Below are positions 7,905 through 15,657 of a stretch of 64,000 bases of DNA, one piece after another. The translations under genes and the position numbers were made by a program. Each line of letters starts with the position of its first letter. Position 1 is the first letter of the stretch. Source of the DNA: an uncultured beta proteobacterium (lineage in GTDB: Bacteria > Pseudomonadota > Gammaproteobacteria > Burkholderiales > SG8-41); NCBI GenBank assembly GCA_902825845.1, contig CADECM010000012.1, forward strand, positions 1-64,000. Direction: 5' to 3'. Below the pieces are notes generated by a model, which saw nothing but the letters and a program-made list of their open reading frames with translations, searched no databases and was not told where the DNA came from.

Positions 7905-9059
7905 ATGGACTTCGATTTCAGCGACGAACAACGCATGCTGAAGGAAAGCGTCGAGCAACTGATCACCGACCGCTACACCTTCGAGCAGCGCAAGCAATAC
8001 ATGAAGGAACCCGCAGGCTACAGCCGCGACATGTGGGAGCGCTACGCCGAGATGGGCCTGCTCGGCCTGCCGTTTGACGAAAAACACGGCGGCGTGGGCG
8101 GCGGTGCAGTGGAAACCATGATTGTGATGGAGGCCTTCGGCCGCGGTCTCACACTCGAACCCTATCTCGCCACAGTGGTGATGGCCGGCGGCCTGATCAA
8201 CCAGGGCGGCAGCGACGCCCAAAAAAATGCGCTGCTGCCGAAGATCGCCGACGGCAGCCTGCTGATGGCCTATGCCCACAGCGAAGCGCAATCGCGCTAT
8301 GACCTCGCGGACGTGGCCACCACCGCCAAACGCGATGCTGACGGCTGGATACTCGACGGCGAAAAAAGTTTCGTCGCCCATGGCAACTGCGCCGACAAGC
8401 TGGTGGTATCGGCACGCATCGCCGGCGAGCGCAAAAGCCCGGAGGGCATCGCGCTGTTTGTGGTGGATACGAAAGCGCCGGGCGTATCGCGCAAGAGCTA
8501 CGAAACCCAGGACGGCCAGCGCGCGGCGCAGATCAAATTGTCCGGCGTCAAAGTCAGCTCCAACGATGCCATTGGCGACCCCGGCAAGGCGCTGTCGCTC
8601 ATCCGCACCATGGCCGATCGCACGCTGGCGGCGGTGGGCGCGGAAGCCGTCGGCGCGATGGGCGCGGCGCATGAAGTAACCATCGAATACCTGCGCACGC
8701 GCAAGCAATTCGGCGTCGCCATCGGCAGCTTTCAGGTGCTGCAGCACCGCGCGGTGGATATTCTGGTGGCGCTGGAGCAGGCGCGCAGCATGGCGCTCTA
8801 CGCCACCATGATGGCAAACGATCCCGATCCCGCCGAGCGCAGCAAGGCAATATCGGCGGCGACCATTCAAATTCGCCGTTCGGGCAAGTTCGTCGGCCAG
8901 CAGGTGGTGCAACTGCACGGCGGCATCGGCATGACCCTCGAATACAAGATCGGCCACTACTTCAAGCGCCTCACCGCGATGGAGTCGCTGCTGGGCGATA
9001 CCGATCATCATCTGGCGGCGCTGGCGCGGGCGGGTGGGCTCATCGCGGCAGGGGCGTGA
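7905..9059 (+). CDS. Acyl-CoA dehydrogenase, small subunit of a heteromeric (PimD-like) enzyme
   Basis: A 384-residue partner of the preceding subunit. The fold is conserved, including RTRKQFG and the FAD-binding helix HGGIGMT, but neither catalytic glutamate position is retained, as expected of the non-catalytic subunit in alpha2beta2 acyl-CoA dehydrogenases. The C-terminus ends in a hydrophobic glycine- and alanine-rich tail. It is 12 nt downstream of the large subunit and 1 nt upstream of a hydrolase, so the three form one operon for oxidation of a dicarboxyl- or ring-carrying acyl-CoA (inference). Confidence 0.9.
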   Translation: MDFDFSDEQRMLKESVEQLITDRYTFEQRKQYMKEPAGYSRDMWERYAEMGLLGLPFDEKHGGVGGGAVETMIVMEAFGRGLTLEPYLATVVMAGGLINQGGSDAQKNALLPKIADGSLLMAYAHSEAQSRYDLADVATTAKRDADGWILDGEKSFVAHGNCADKLVVSARIAGERKSPEGIALFVVDTKAPGVSRKSYETQDGQRAAQIKLSGVKVSSNDAIGDPGKALSLIRTMADRTLAAVGAEAVGAMGAAHEVTIEYLRTRKQFGVAIGSFQVLQHRAVDILVALEQARSMALYATMMANDPDPAERSKAISAATIQIRRSGKFVGQQVVQLHGGIGMTLEYKIGHYFKRLTAMESLLGDTDHHLAALARAGGLIAAGA

Positions 9060-9060
9060 C

Positions 9061-9936
9061 ATGAAGCCGTTCGAATCCCAGTTCATCAAGGTCCGCGGCC
9101 TGAATTACCACTGCCGCACTTGGGGCCACGAGGGCGCACCCAAGCTGTTCATGCTGCACGGCTTTCAGGATGTCTCGGCGTCGTGGCAGTTCACCGTCGA
9201 CGCGTTCGAAAATGACTGGCATGTGATCGCGCCCGACTGGCGCGGCTACGGTCTCACCGACTGGACGGGACAGGACACCTACTGGTTTCCCGATTTCATC
9301 GCCGATCTGGACGCCATCCTCGACCACTTCGAACCCGATCTGCCGGCCAATATCGTGGCACACAGCATGGGCACCAGCATCGTCGGCCTTTACGCAGGCG
9401 CCATACCGGGACGCATCCGCAAGCTGGTGATCGTCGAAGGCTTCAGCGGGCCGCCGCCGGCGGCCGAAGAAGCGCCGCGCCGCTACGCCAAGTGGCTGAG
9501 ACAAATCGTGCAGGGCGAAGAACAGCGGCCGTACGCGGACTACGAAGATTTCGCCGAGCGCATGATGGCCGAGAACCCGCGCCTGACCCAGGAGCGCGCC
9601 GACTTTCTGGTGCAGCACTGGGGCAAGCAGGAAGAAGACGGCAGCGTGGTGCGCCGCGCCGATCCCGCGCATAAGGTGGTGCGTCCCACGCCCAATCGTT
9701 ACGACGAAGCCCTCGCGTGCTGGCGGCAGATCACCGCACCCGTGCTGTTTATCGAAGGCGCGAAATCACGGCTGGTGGCATCCGCCATGCGCAACCCTGA
9801 AGAATACGAAGAACGCATGGCCGCGTTTCAATCGCTGGCCGGTATCGAGCGCATCGAAGATGCCGGTCACAACATTCATCACGATCAACCCGAAGCATTG
9901 GCCAAAGTCATCGAGCCGTTCTTGCTGGCAACGTGA
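9061..9936 (+). CDS. Alpha/beta hydrolase
   Basis: A 291-residue hydrolase of the epoxide hydrolase/haloalkane dehalogenase-like group. The oxyanion motif is HGFQD near residue 33, then the DWRGYG loop, the nucleophile elbow AHSMGTS with serine as nucleophile, and the catalytic histidine in DAGHNIHHD near the C-terminus. A serine nucleophile argues for esterase or C-C hydrolase chemistry rather than epoxide opening. Its ATG starts 1 nt after the TGA of the preceding gene, so the two are tightly coupled. It may hydrolyse a product or thioester of the dehydrogenase pathway. Confidence 0.88.
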   Translation: MKPFESQFIKVRGLNYHCRTWGHEGAPKLFMLHGFQDVSASWQFTVDAFENDWHVIAPDWRGYGLTDWTGQDTYWFPDFIADLDAILDHFEPDLPANIVAHSMGTSIVGLYAGAIPGRIRKLVIVEGFSGPPPAAEEAPRRYAKWLRQIVQGEEQRPYADYEDFAERMMAENPRLTQERADFLVQHWGKQEEDGSVVRRADPAHKVVRPTPNRYDEALACWRQITAPVLFIEGAKSRLVASAMRNPEEYEERMAAFQSLAGIERIEDAGHNIHHDQPEALAKVIEPFLLAT

Positions 9937-9969
9937 ATTTGCCCTACCGCAGACCTCGGCGCTGCGCGG

Positions 9970-9975
9970 TATAAT
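9970..9975 (+). promoter_or_regulatory. -10-like hexamer upstream of the phosphohexomutase gene
   Basis: A perfect TATAAT lies 34 nt before the ATG. A recognisable -35 box at normal spacing is lacking. Confidence 0.45.
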
Positions 9976-9980
9976 TGTCA

Positions 9981-10005
9981 TAACCTATTGATTACAAATA
10001 ATTTT
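9981..10005 (+). repeat. AT-rich junction motif, copy 3 (divergent)
   Basis: TAACCTATTGATTACAAATAA, the most diverged copy. It fills the leader between the -10 hexamer and the ATG at 10010, which has no Shine-Dalgarno sequence. Confidence 0.4.
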
Positions 10006-10009
10006 ATTT

Positions 10010-11401
10010 ATGACGACAAAATTCGCGCCGCCTGAAATTTTCAAAGCCTATGACATCCGCGGCGTGGTCGAGCGCGCGTTGACGCCCGAGGCCGTGGAAA
10101 ACATCGGACACGCCATCGGCTCCGAAGCGATCGCGCGCAAACAAACCGAAGTTGCCATAGGCCGTGACGGCCGCGGCTCCGGCCCGGAACTATCGGCAGC
10201 GCTCGCCCGGGGTTTACGCGCCAGCGGCATCAACGTGGTGGACGTAGGCATGGTGGCCACGCCGATGGTGTACTTCGCAACTTACGAGCTGAATACGCAT
10301 TGCGGCGTGATGGTCACGGGATCGCACAATCCGCCGGAGTACAACGGACTCAAGATGATGCTGGCAGGCGACACCCTCGCCGGCGACGCCATCCAGGCAC
10401 TGCGCACGCGCATCGAGCGCGGCGACCTCACCCACGGCGCCGGCAGCTATCGTACGCACAACATCCGTGAGGCGTATCTCGACCGCATCGTCAAAGCGGC
10501 TGACGGCGTCAAACTTGCGCGCCCGATCAAAATCGCCGTCGATTGCGGCAACGGCGTTGCCGGGGCCTTTGCGCCCGACCTGTATCGCCGTCTGGGCTGT
10601 GAAGTCGTCGAACTCTTTTGCGACGTGGACAGCCGCTTCCCCAATCACCATCCCGATCCCTCGCAGCCGAAGAATCTGCAAGACCTGATTAAGTCACTCA
10701 AGGCCGGCAAAGCCGAACTTGGCCTCGCGTTTGACGGCGACGGCGACCGCCTGGGCGTGGTGACAAAAAGCGGCACCATCATCTATCCTGACCGCCAACT
10801 GATGCTGTTCGCGGCGGACGTGCTATCGCGCAACCCCGGCGCGGAAATCATTTTCGACGTGAAATCCACGCGCAATCTGTTCAAGTGGATACGCGATCGC
10901 GGCGGCAAACCGCTGCTGTGGAAAACCGGCCACTCCTTCGTCAAAAGCAAGTTGAAGGAAACCGGCGCCCCGCTCGCCGGTGAAATGAGCGGCCACATGT
11001 TCTTCAAGGAACGCTGGTATGGTTTCGATGATGCACTGTACGCGGGCGCGCGGCTGCTGGAAATCCTGTCGCGGGTGTCCGATCTTACCGCCACACTGGA
11101 ATCGCTGCCGGATGCGGTGAGCACCCCGGAACTGCATGTGCATACCGCCGAGGGCGAAAACTATGCGCTGATGGACGCGCTCAAAAAGAACGCGAAATTT
11201 GACGGCAATGAGGAAATCATCACCATTGACGGCATGCGCGTGGAGTACGCCGACGGCTTCGGCCTCGCGCGCCCCTCCAATACCACGCCAGTGATTGTGC
11301 TGCGCTTTGAAGCAGAAAACACCGCTGCGCTAAAACGCATTCAGGACAACTTTCGCAGTGCACTGATTCAGGTGAAACCGGGAATCGAGTTACCGTTCTA
11401 G
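10010..11401 (+). CDS. algC: Phosphomannomutase/phosphoglucomutase
   Basis: A 463-residue alpha-D-phosphohexomutase with four intact domains: the phosphoserine loop TGSHNP (S105), the magnesium loop DGDGDR (242-247), the sugar loop GEMSGH, and the phosphate-binding RPSNTTP. It interconverts mannose-1/6- or glucose-1/6-phosphate in the cytoplasm and feeds exopolysaccharide and LPS precursor synthesis. The length equals that of Pseudomonas AlgC. There is no Shine-Dalgarno; the leader is an AT-rich motif, suggesting translation through an A/U-rich leader. The gene symbol rests on family similarity; manB or cpsG would be equally acceptable. Confidence 0.92.
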   Translation: MTTKFAPPEIFKAYDIRGVVERALTPEAVENIGHAIGSEAIARKQTEVAIGRDGRGSGPELSAALARGLRASGINVVDVGMVATPMVYFATYELNTHCGVMVTGSHNPPEYNGLKMMLAGDTLAGDAIQALRTRIERGDLTHGAGSYRTHNIREAYLDRIVKAADGVKLARPIKIAVDCGNGVAGAFAPDLYRRLGCEVVELFCDVDSRFPNHHPDPSQPKNLQDLIKSLKAGKAELGLAFDGDGDRLGVVTKSGTIIYPDRQLMLFAADVLSRNPGAEIIFDVKSTRNLFKWIRDRGGKPLLWKTGHSFVKSKLKETGAPLAGEMSGHMFFKERWYGFDDALYAGARLLEILSRVSDLTATLESLPDAVSTPELHVHTAEGENYALMDALKKNAKFDGNEEIITIDGMRVEYADGFGLARPSNTTPVIVLRFEAENTAALKRIQDNFRSALIQVKPGIELPF

Positions 11402-11424
11402 CGCGCCCGTGAAACCCTATTCGA

Positions 11425-11480
11425 CGCAGATTGACGCGGATTTTTTCCGCCGTTAATCCGCGTTTATCTGCGTGAATCTG
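11425..11480. repeat. Inverted repeat built from ATCTGCG/ATCCGCG units
   Basis: The left arm 11425-11442 (CGCAGATTGACGCGGATT) and the right arm 11455-11472 match as reverse complements at 16 of 18 positions. The right arm is followed by one more GAATCTGCG unit. The arms flank TTTTTCC, so a long stem-loop forms between the converging phosphohexomutase and cupin genes. Similar ATCTGCG-type intergenic repeats occur in many unrelated bacterial genomes. Confidence 0.75.
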
Positions 11481-11507
11481 CGTCCATGGTTTTTCTGCTA
11501 CGCGGCC

Positions 11508-11999
11508 TTACTTGCGATGCCGGTTCACTGCCGTCAGTGACGCCAGATCGAGATACACATTGTCGCCGTTCATGCGGTAGCGGCGTTTTTTGATTCGCGG
11601 GTAGTCGCACACGTCGAGCGCGCAGCGGTTGCCGCCGACAAGATAAACCAGATCGGCCTTGTTCGGGTTGATCATGCCGTGCGGCGGTGAGGGCGCGGTA
11701 AAACCCATGAAATCGCCCGCGCCAATCTTGTGCTTGCGGCCGCCGATTTCGGCGATGCCGCGGCCGCTGAGGATGTAGACCCACTCCTCATCCTGATGGT
11801 GAAAGTGATACTCGGTGCTTTGGTCGCCCTGTTTCAATCGCACCAAATGCACGCCCAGGCTCGTGAGTCCCGCGGCGTCGCCCAGCGAGCGTGTGTAACG
11901 AATCGCGCCGGGATTCAGAAAATGCACGAAGCGCTCTTCCTTCATGCGGCGGATGCTGGCGGCGGTGTGCAGGGGGCGCCGGGCAGTGGGTTTCGGCAT
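11508..11999 (-). CDS. Cupin-domain protein
   Basis: A 163-residue single cupin. Motif 1 is HFHHQDEEWVYILSG with clustered histidines and glutamates as metal ligands; motif 2 is GDFMGFTAPSPPHGM with the final histidine. The ligands are complete, so a metal is probably bound. The C-terminal 40 residues are basic (KKRRYRMNGD). The ATG follows AAAGGA with 6 nt spacing; another ATG 4 nt upstream is out of frame. It lies 17 nt downstream of the metallo-beta-lactamase-fold gene on the same strand. Function unknown. Confidence 0.83.
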   Translation of the reverse strand: MPKPTARRPLHTAASIRRMKEERFVHFLNPGAIRYTRSLGDAAGLTSLGVHLVRLKQGDQSTEYHFHHQDEEWVYILSGRGIAEIGGRKHKIGAGDFMGFTAPSPPHGMINPNKADLVYLVGGNRCALDVCDYPRIKKRRYRMNGDNVYLDLASLTAVNRHRK

Positions 12000-12016
12000 T
12001 CATTGTCCTTTCGCTA

Positions 12017-13645
12017 TCAGTGAGACAGGGCCAGCCCGGCAAGCGGCGCGTATTCCGCGCTGCTGCCGTGGCCGCCAGCAAAACGCAGTGGCGATATGCC
12101 CGCGCGTCGTACCGCGTTGACCAGGGCCTCCAGTGGCGGCGTAATCTGCCGCGGCAGCGGCGCGGCGCCCGGGCTCCAGATATCGGTGACAAAGCCGATA
12201 CGCGCGTCCGCGACGTAACCGATGAGCATGCCATCCGCGTGCGGATTCTCAACGACATGCGCCGAGACCTGGCGCTTGCCGTCGGTCATCACGTAGCGAT
12301 CCTGCACCTCGATGATTCTCACCTGCGACAAGTCAACCGGCGCGAGGTCGGGATTGCGGGTGGCGGGAGCAGCCAGTACGCGGCGGTAGTGTTCCGCGGC
12401 GCCGCGGCCCACCACCAGCGTCGCGCGCCGCGACAGATAGGCGCGCAGTCCACCGGCGTGATCCATGTGATGGTGGGTGAGCACCAGGTAGCGTATCGGC
12501 TTCGCGCCGAAACGCGTCGTGGCCGCACGCAGGGTCCAGTTCGACTGCCCGTCGGAGACGGGCGCATCGAACACGATCAGGTGATCGCGCATTTCCACGA
12601 TCAGACTGTTGTGCGTGCCGCCCACCACCTGCTGCACGCCCGGGGCGAGTTCATGCAGGCGCAAGCCCTTCCCGCCGAGCGTGTCATGGCTCGGATTGTC
12701 GGAATCCAGATAGGTGCCGATGAACTGGCGGCGGATCACCCACTGATAGGGAACATGGCCGGCTGCCGGTTTCGCCGCCGCCGCGCGCGCGGATTCGGGC
12801 ACTGTCATCCCCGCGGGATTGAGCGCGGGATTGGCGGTGAGTTGCGTCAGCTGGATGTGCGCAACAAGACGCCCATTCAGTTCATAGCGCTGGCTCGCTG
12901 CCACGCGCGCGCCACCCAACGCCTTCCAGTCCGACAGTACCAGATCATAGTTGACGTTACCCAACAGGCTGTCGTAGTCGAGCGAACGCACGCGCGCCGG
13001 CAGGCCGCTTTGCGGGTCGAACATGACGATGAAGGCATAGCTGCCCGCGTTATAGGACAGCGCCGGATACGTTACCGTGTCGACCACGACATTCGGCAGG
13101 CGCTGCACGCGGGCCGGATGATTGTGCATCTCCAGCAGCAATGTCGGCGAACTGCGGCGCAGCTCGCGCTGCGCGGCGGCAAGCCGCAGGCCCGACATGG
13201 TATGCGCCGGCGGATGGGCGGCGCGGCTGCGCACAGTGCGGCTGTTGCTATCGACGCCGGCCACATATCCTGCTTCCGGCGTCACCAGTTCGGCATAGTT
13301 GAAGGTTCGCGGCGCGGGGTAAGCAAACCGTTTCACCCAGTCCGTGCGCGCGCGCTGGCCGATAAAATCCAGCGTGAGTTCAAAGCTCGACTCCGCCGCA
13401 AAACGCGCTTCGCCGCCCGGCACCAGCGACTGTTCCGGCTCCCAGTGTTTGGCCGTACCGCGGATTGATGCGCTGCGCAGGGCGCGCAGCGCGTCCACGC
13501 CACCCATCGCCGCCACTGCCCGGCTCACCGGGTCCAGCTCGCGCGAGGGCACGTTCACTCGCGCGGGAACAAGGTTCGTTGTCGGGCCGGGGACCGCGCA
13601 CGATGCAACGGCGGCAACACAAATTAATAACAGCAAACGCTTCAC
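12017..13645 (-). CDS. Metallo-beta-lactamase-fold hydrolase, predicted lipoprotein
   Basis: A 542-residue protein with an N-terminal lipoprotein signal peptide (basic start, leucine-rich core, lipobox VASC), so it is probably anchored in an outer-membrane or periplasmic location. Residues 30-330 form a domain without a family I can name. The C-terminal third is a metallo-beta-lactamase fold with the zinc motif HHHMDH (H391, H393, D395, H396), then H in VENPHADGM and a final GGHG. The GTG start is chosen because AGGAG stands 6 nt upstream and it opens exactly at the signal peptide. It could be a periplasmic hydrolase linked with the adjacent cupin; the substrate is unknown. Confidence 0.85.
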   Translation of the reverse strand: MKRLLLLICVAAVASCAVPGPTTNLVPARVNVPSRELDPVSRAVAAMGGVDALRALRSASIRGTAKHWEPEQSLVPGGEARFAAESSFELTLDFIGQRARTDWVKRFAYPAPRTFNYAELVTPEAGYVAGVDSNSRTVRSRAAHPPAHTMSGLRLAAAQRELRRSSPTLLLEMHNHPARVQRLPNVVVDTVTYPALSYNAGSYAFIVMFDPQSGLPARVRSLDYDSLLGNVNYDLVLSDWKALGGARVAASQRYELNGRLVAHIQLTQLTANPALNPAGMTVPESARAAAAKPAAGHVPYQWVIRRQFIGTYLDSDNPSHDTLGGKGLRLHELAPGVQQVVGGTHNSLIVEMRDHLIVFDAPVSDGQSNWTLRAATTRFGAKPIRYLVLTHHHMDHAGGLRAYLSRRATLVVGRGAAEHYRRVLAAPATRNPDLAPVDLSQVRIIEVQDRYVMTDGKRQVSAHVVENPHADGMLIGYVADARIGFVTDIWSPGAAPLPRQITPPLEALVNAVRRAGISPLRFAGGHGSSAEYAPLAGLALSH

Positions 13646-13719
13646 ACAAGTCTCCTGCTCGAACAGTTGAGATTTTTCCCACGCGCACACAACCTCGCGC
13701 CGGCGCCACGGCATTCCCC

Positions 13720-13735
13720 TAAGTATTTGTTTTTA
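13720..13735 (+). repeat. AT-rich junction motif, copy 4
   Basis: TAAGTATTTGTTTTTA in the 166-bp interval between two leftward genes (13646-13811). Nothing else is recognisable in that interval apart from a GC-alternating stretch near 13818, inside the thioesterase tail. Confidence 0.6.
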
Positions 13736-13811
13736 TGGAAATTTATTGCATCAACATCAATGGGCCATAGCGCTCAAGATTACACCCCGAGCGCGGCGTT
13801 TGCGCAAGTCA

Positions 13812-14234
13812 TCACACGGCGCGCGCGCGCGCCTCACTCTTTTTCTGCATGCGCTGATCGAAGCGGTCAACGCTGATGATCAGGCGCTCGTGGATGCCGC
13901 CACCGATGGCTTCAATCTCGTCCTCGGCGTGCAGCCTGAAGGTGAGCTTGCGGCCTTCCACCTGAATCAGTTCGGCACGCGCATGCACGCGCATGCCCAC
14001 CGGTGTCGCCGCCGTGTGTGATATGTCGAGCCGGGTGCCCACGGTCTGCTGGCCCGGGGGCATCAAACCCTCCACTGCCTGCAACGCCGCCGATTCCAGC
14101 AGCGTTACCAGGATCGGCGTTGCGAGTACGCCGATTTTCCCGCTGCCCACGTGCGCGGCCGTATCGCGCGTGCCCACCACGATTTCCACCGTGGCGGTTA
14201 GTCCGGGCTTCAGATCTTCCAGCGACAGGCTCAT
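13812..14234 (-). CDS. FlK-like hot-dog thioesterase
   Basis: A 140-residue single hot-dog protein resembling fluoroacetyl-CoA thioesterase FlK. The Thr-Glu-His active-site pattern of the family is present (TP in ATPILV, E in LLESAA, H in DISHTAATP). Most relatives in proteobacteria act on unknown acyl-CoA esters and the fluoroacetate specificity should not be transferred. It is transcribed divergently from the NDH-2 gene across 64 bp. The ATG has only a weak ribosome binding site. Confidence 0.85.
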   Translation of the reverse strand: MSLSLEDLKPGLTATVEIVVGTRDTAAHVGSGKIGVLATPILVTLLESAALQAVEGLMPPGQQTVGTRLDISHTAATPVGMRVHARAELIQVEGRKLTFRLHAEDEIEAIGGGIHERLIISVDRFDQRMQKKSEARARAV

Positions 14235-14286
14235 GAGCGATTTCTTTCGGCAGCGTAGACGTCAAACCGCATTATCTCACTTGCGC

Positions 14287-14292
14287 TACACT
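14287..14292 (+). promoter_or_regulatory. -10-like hexamer directly before the NDH-2 start codon
   Basis: TACACT ends 6 nt before the ATG at 14299, the spacing expected when transcription begins at the start codon itself. No Shine-Dalgarno precedes the ATG, in agreement with a leaderless mRNA. Confidence 0.35.
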
Positions 14293-14298
14293 GAATTG

Positions 14299-15579
14299 AT
14301 GAATTCGCGTGCACTGCCCCATGTGGTCATCATCGGCTGCGGCTTCGGCGGACTCCAAGCGGCCAAAGTCTTTGCTGGAAAACCGGTGCAAGTCACCTTG
14401 ATCGACCGCTGCAATCATCATCTGTTTCAGCCGCTGCTGTATCAGGTGGCGACTGCCGGCCTTTCGGCGCCCTCGATCGCCGCGCCGGTGCGGCATATTT
14501 TCTGCAGGCAGAAGAATGTGACGGTACTGATGGGCGAAGTCGTTGCCATTGACAGCGAGCGGCGCCACGTCGAGATCGAGGGCGCGGGCGACATCGGCTA
14601 CGATCATCTGATCGTTGCAACCGGCGCGACACACAGCTATTTCGGCAACGACGCGTGGGCCGTGCACGCGCCCGGACTCAAGACGCTGGAAGACGCCTTC
14701 GATATCCGCCGCCGCGTGCTGCTCGCGTTTGAACATGCCGAGCGCACGGCGGACGAAGATCAGCGCCGGGCATGGCTCACCTTCGCGGTGATCGGCGCGG
14801 GCGCGACCGGGGTTGAGCTGGCGGGCACGCTGGCTGAAATCGCGCGCCACACGCTGGCGGGCGAGTTTCGACGCTTTGATACCCGCGCCGCGCGCGTGCT
14901 ATTGCTCGAAGGCGGCGCGCGCGTGCTGCCGGCATTCCCCGCAGCGCTGTCCGAAAAGGCGCGTCTCCAGCTCAATGCGCTCGGCGTCGAGGTGCACACG
15001 AATACCCGGGTGACCGCGGTTGACAGTGCTGGTGTAACCGTCGTGCACGCGGGAGAAACCGCGTGTTTCGCCGCCAACACACTGATGTGGGCGGCCGGCG
15101 TTGCGGCATCGCCGCTGGGCAGAGCGCTGGAGGCGCCGCTTGACCGCGCGGGACGTGTCCAGGTGAACGCGGATTTATCGCTGCCCGATCATCCGGAAAT
15201 CTCGGTCATCGGCGACTTGGCGTCCATCACATGTGAAGGCAAACCCGTGCCTGGCGTGAGCCCTGCCGCAAAGCAGATGGGCCGCTGCGCGGCGCGCAAT
15301 GTGCTGGCGCGCATTGCAGGCCGCAGCCCTCAAGTGTTCCGCTACATCGACTACGGCTCGCTCGCCACCATCGGCCGCAAATCAGCGGTCGCCGTGCTGG
15401 GCAATGTCAGGCTGTGGGGTATCCCGGCGTGGCTGGTGTGGTTGTTCGCACACCTCTACTTCCTGATCGGATTCCGCAACCGCATCATCGTCATGATCGA
15501 CTGGGCGTGGGCGTATTTTTCGTTCCAGCGCTATGCCCGCATCGTGATCGGGGCGTGGAAAAGCGAACGCCGTTTATAA
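14299..15579 (+). CDS. ndh: Type II NADH:quinone oxidoreductase (NDH-2)
   Basis: A 426-residue flavoprotein with two dinucleotide folds: FAD motif IIGCGFGGLQAA near residue 10 and NADH motif VIGAGATGVELAG near residue 160. The conserved quinone-site region (GVSPAAKQMG) and a hydrophobic C-terminal amphipathic/membrane segment (WLVWLFAHLYFLIGF) complete the architecture. It transfers electrons from NADH to quinone at the inner face of the cytoplasmic membrane without pumping protons. The start is at 14299; the longer frame upstream overlaps the divergent thioesterase gene and is discarded. Confidence 0.93.
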   Translation: MNSRALPHVVIIGCGFGGLQAAKVFAGKPVQVTLIDRCNHHLFQPLLYQVATAGLSAPSIAAPVRHIFCRQKNVTVLMGEVVAIDSERRHVEIEGAGDIGYDHLIVATGATHSYFGNDAWAVHAPGLKTLEDAFDIRRRVLLAFEHAERTADEDQRRAWLTFAVIGAGATGVELAGTLAEIARHTLAGEFRRFDTRAARVLLLEGGARVLPAFPAALSEKARLQLNALGVEVHTNTRVTAVDSAGVTVVHAGETACFAANTLMWAAGVAASPLGRALEAPLDRAGRVQVNADLSLPDHPEISVIGDLASITCEGKPVPGVSPAAKQMGRCAARNVLARIAGRSPQVFRYIDYGSLATIGRKSAVAVLGNVRLWGIPAWLVWLFAHLYFLIGFRNRIIVMIDWAWAYFSFQRYARIVIGAWKSERRL

Positions 15580-15657
15580 CGCCGGATTCTGCTACGACAA
15601 CACGCCCGGATTGTGCGAAGATTGGTGCGGGGATCACATTGCCAAGGAGGGTTAATC

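Noticed and set aside
7449-9089. 546-codon minus-strand ORF over the acyl-CoA dehydrogenase pair
   Set aside because: Antisense shadow; both plus-strand genes have full family motifs and ribosome binding sites.
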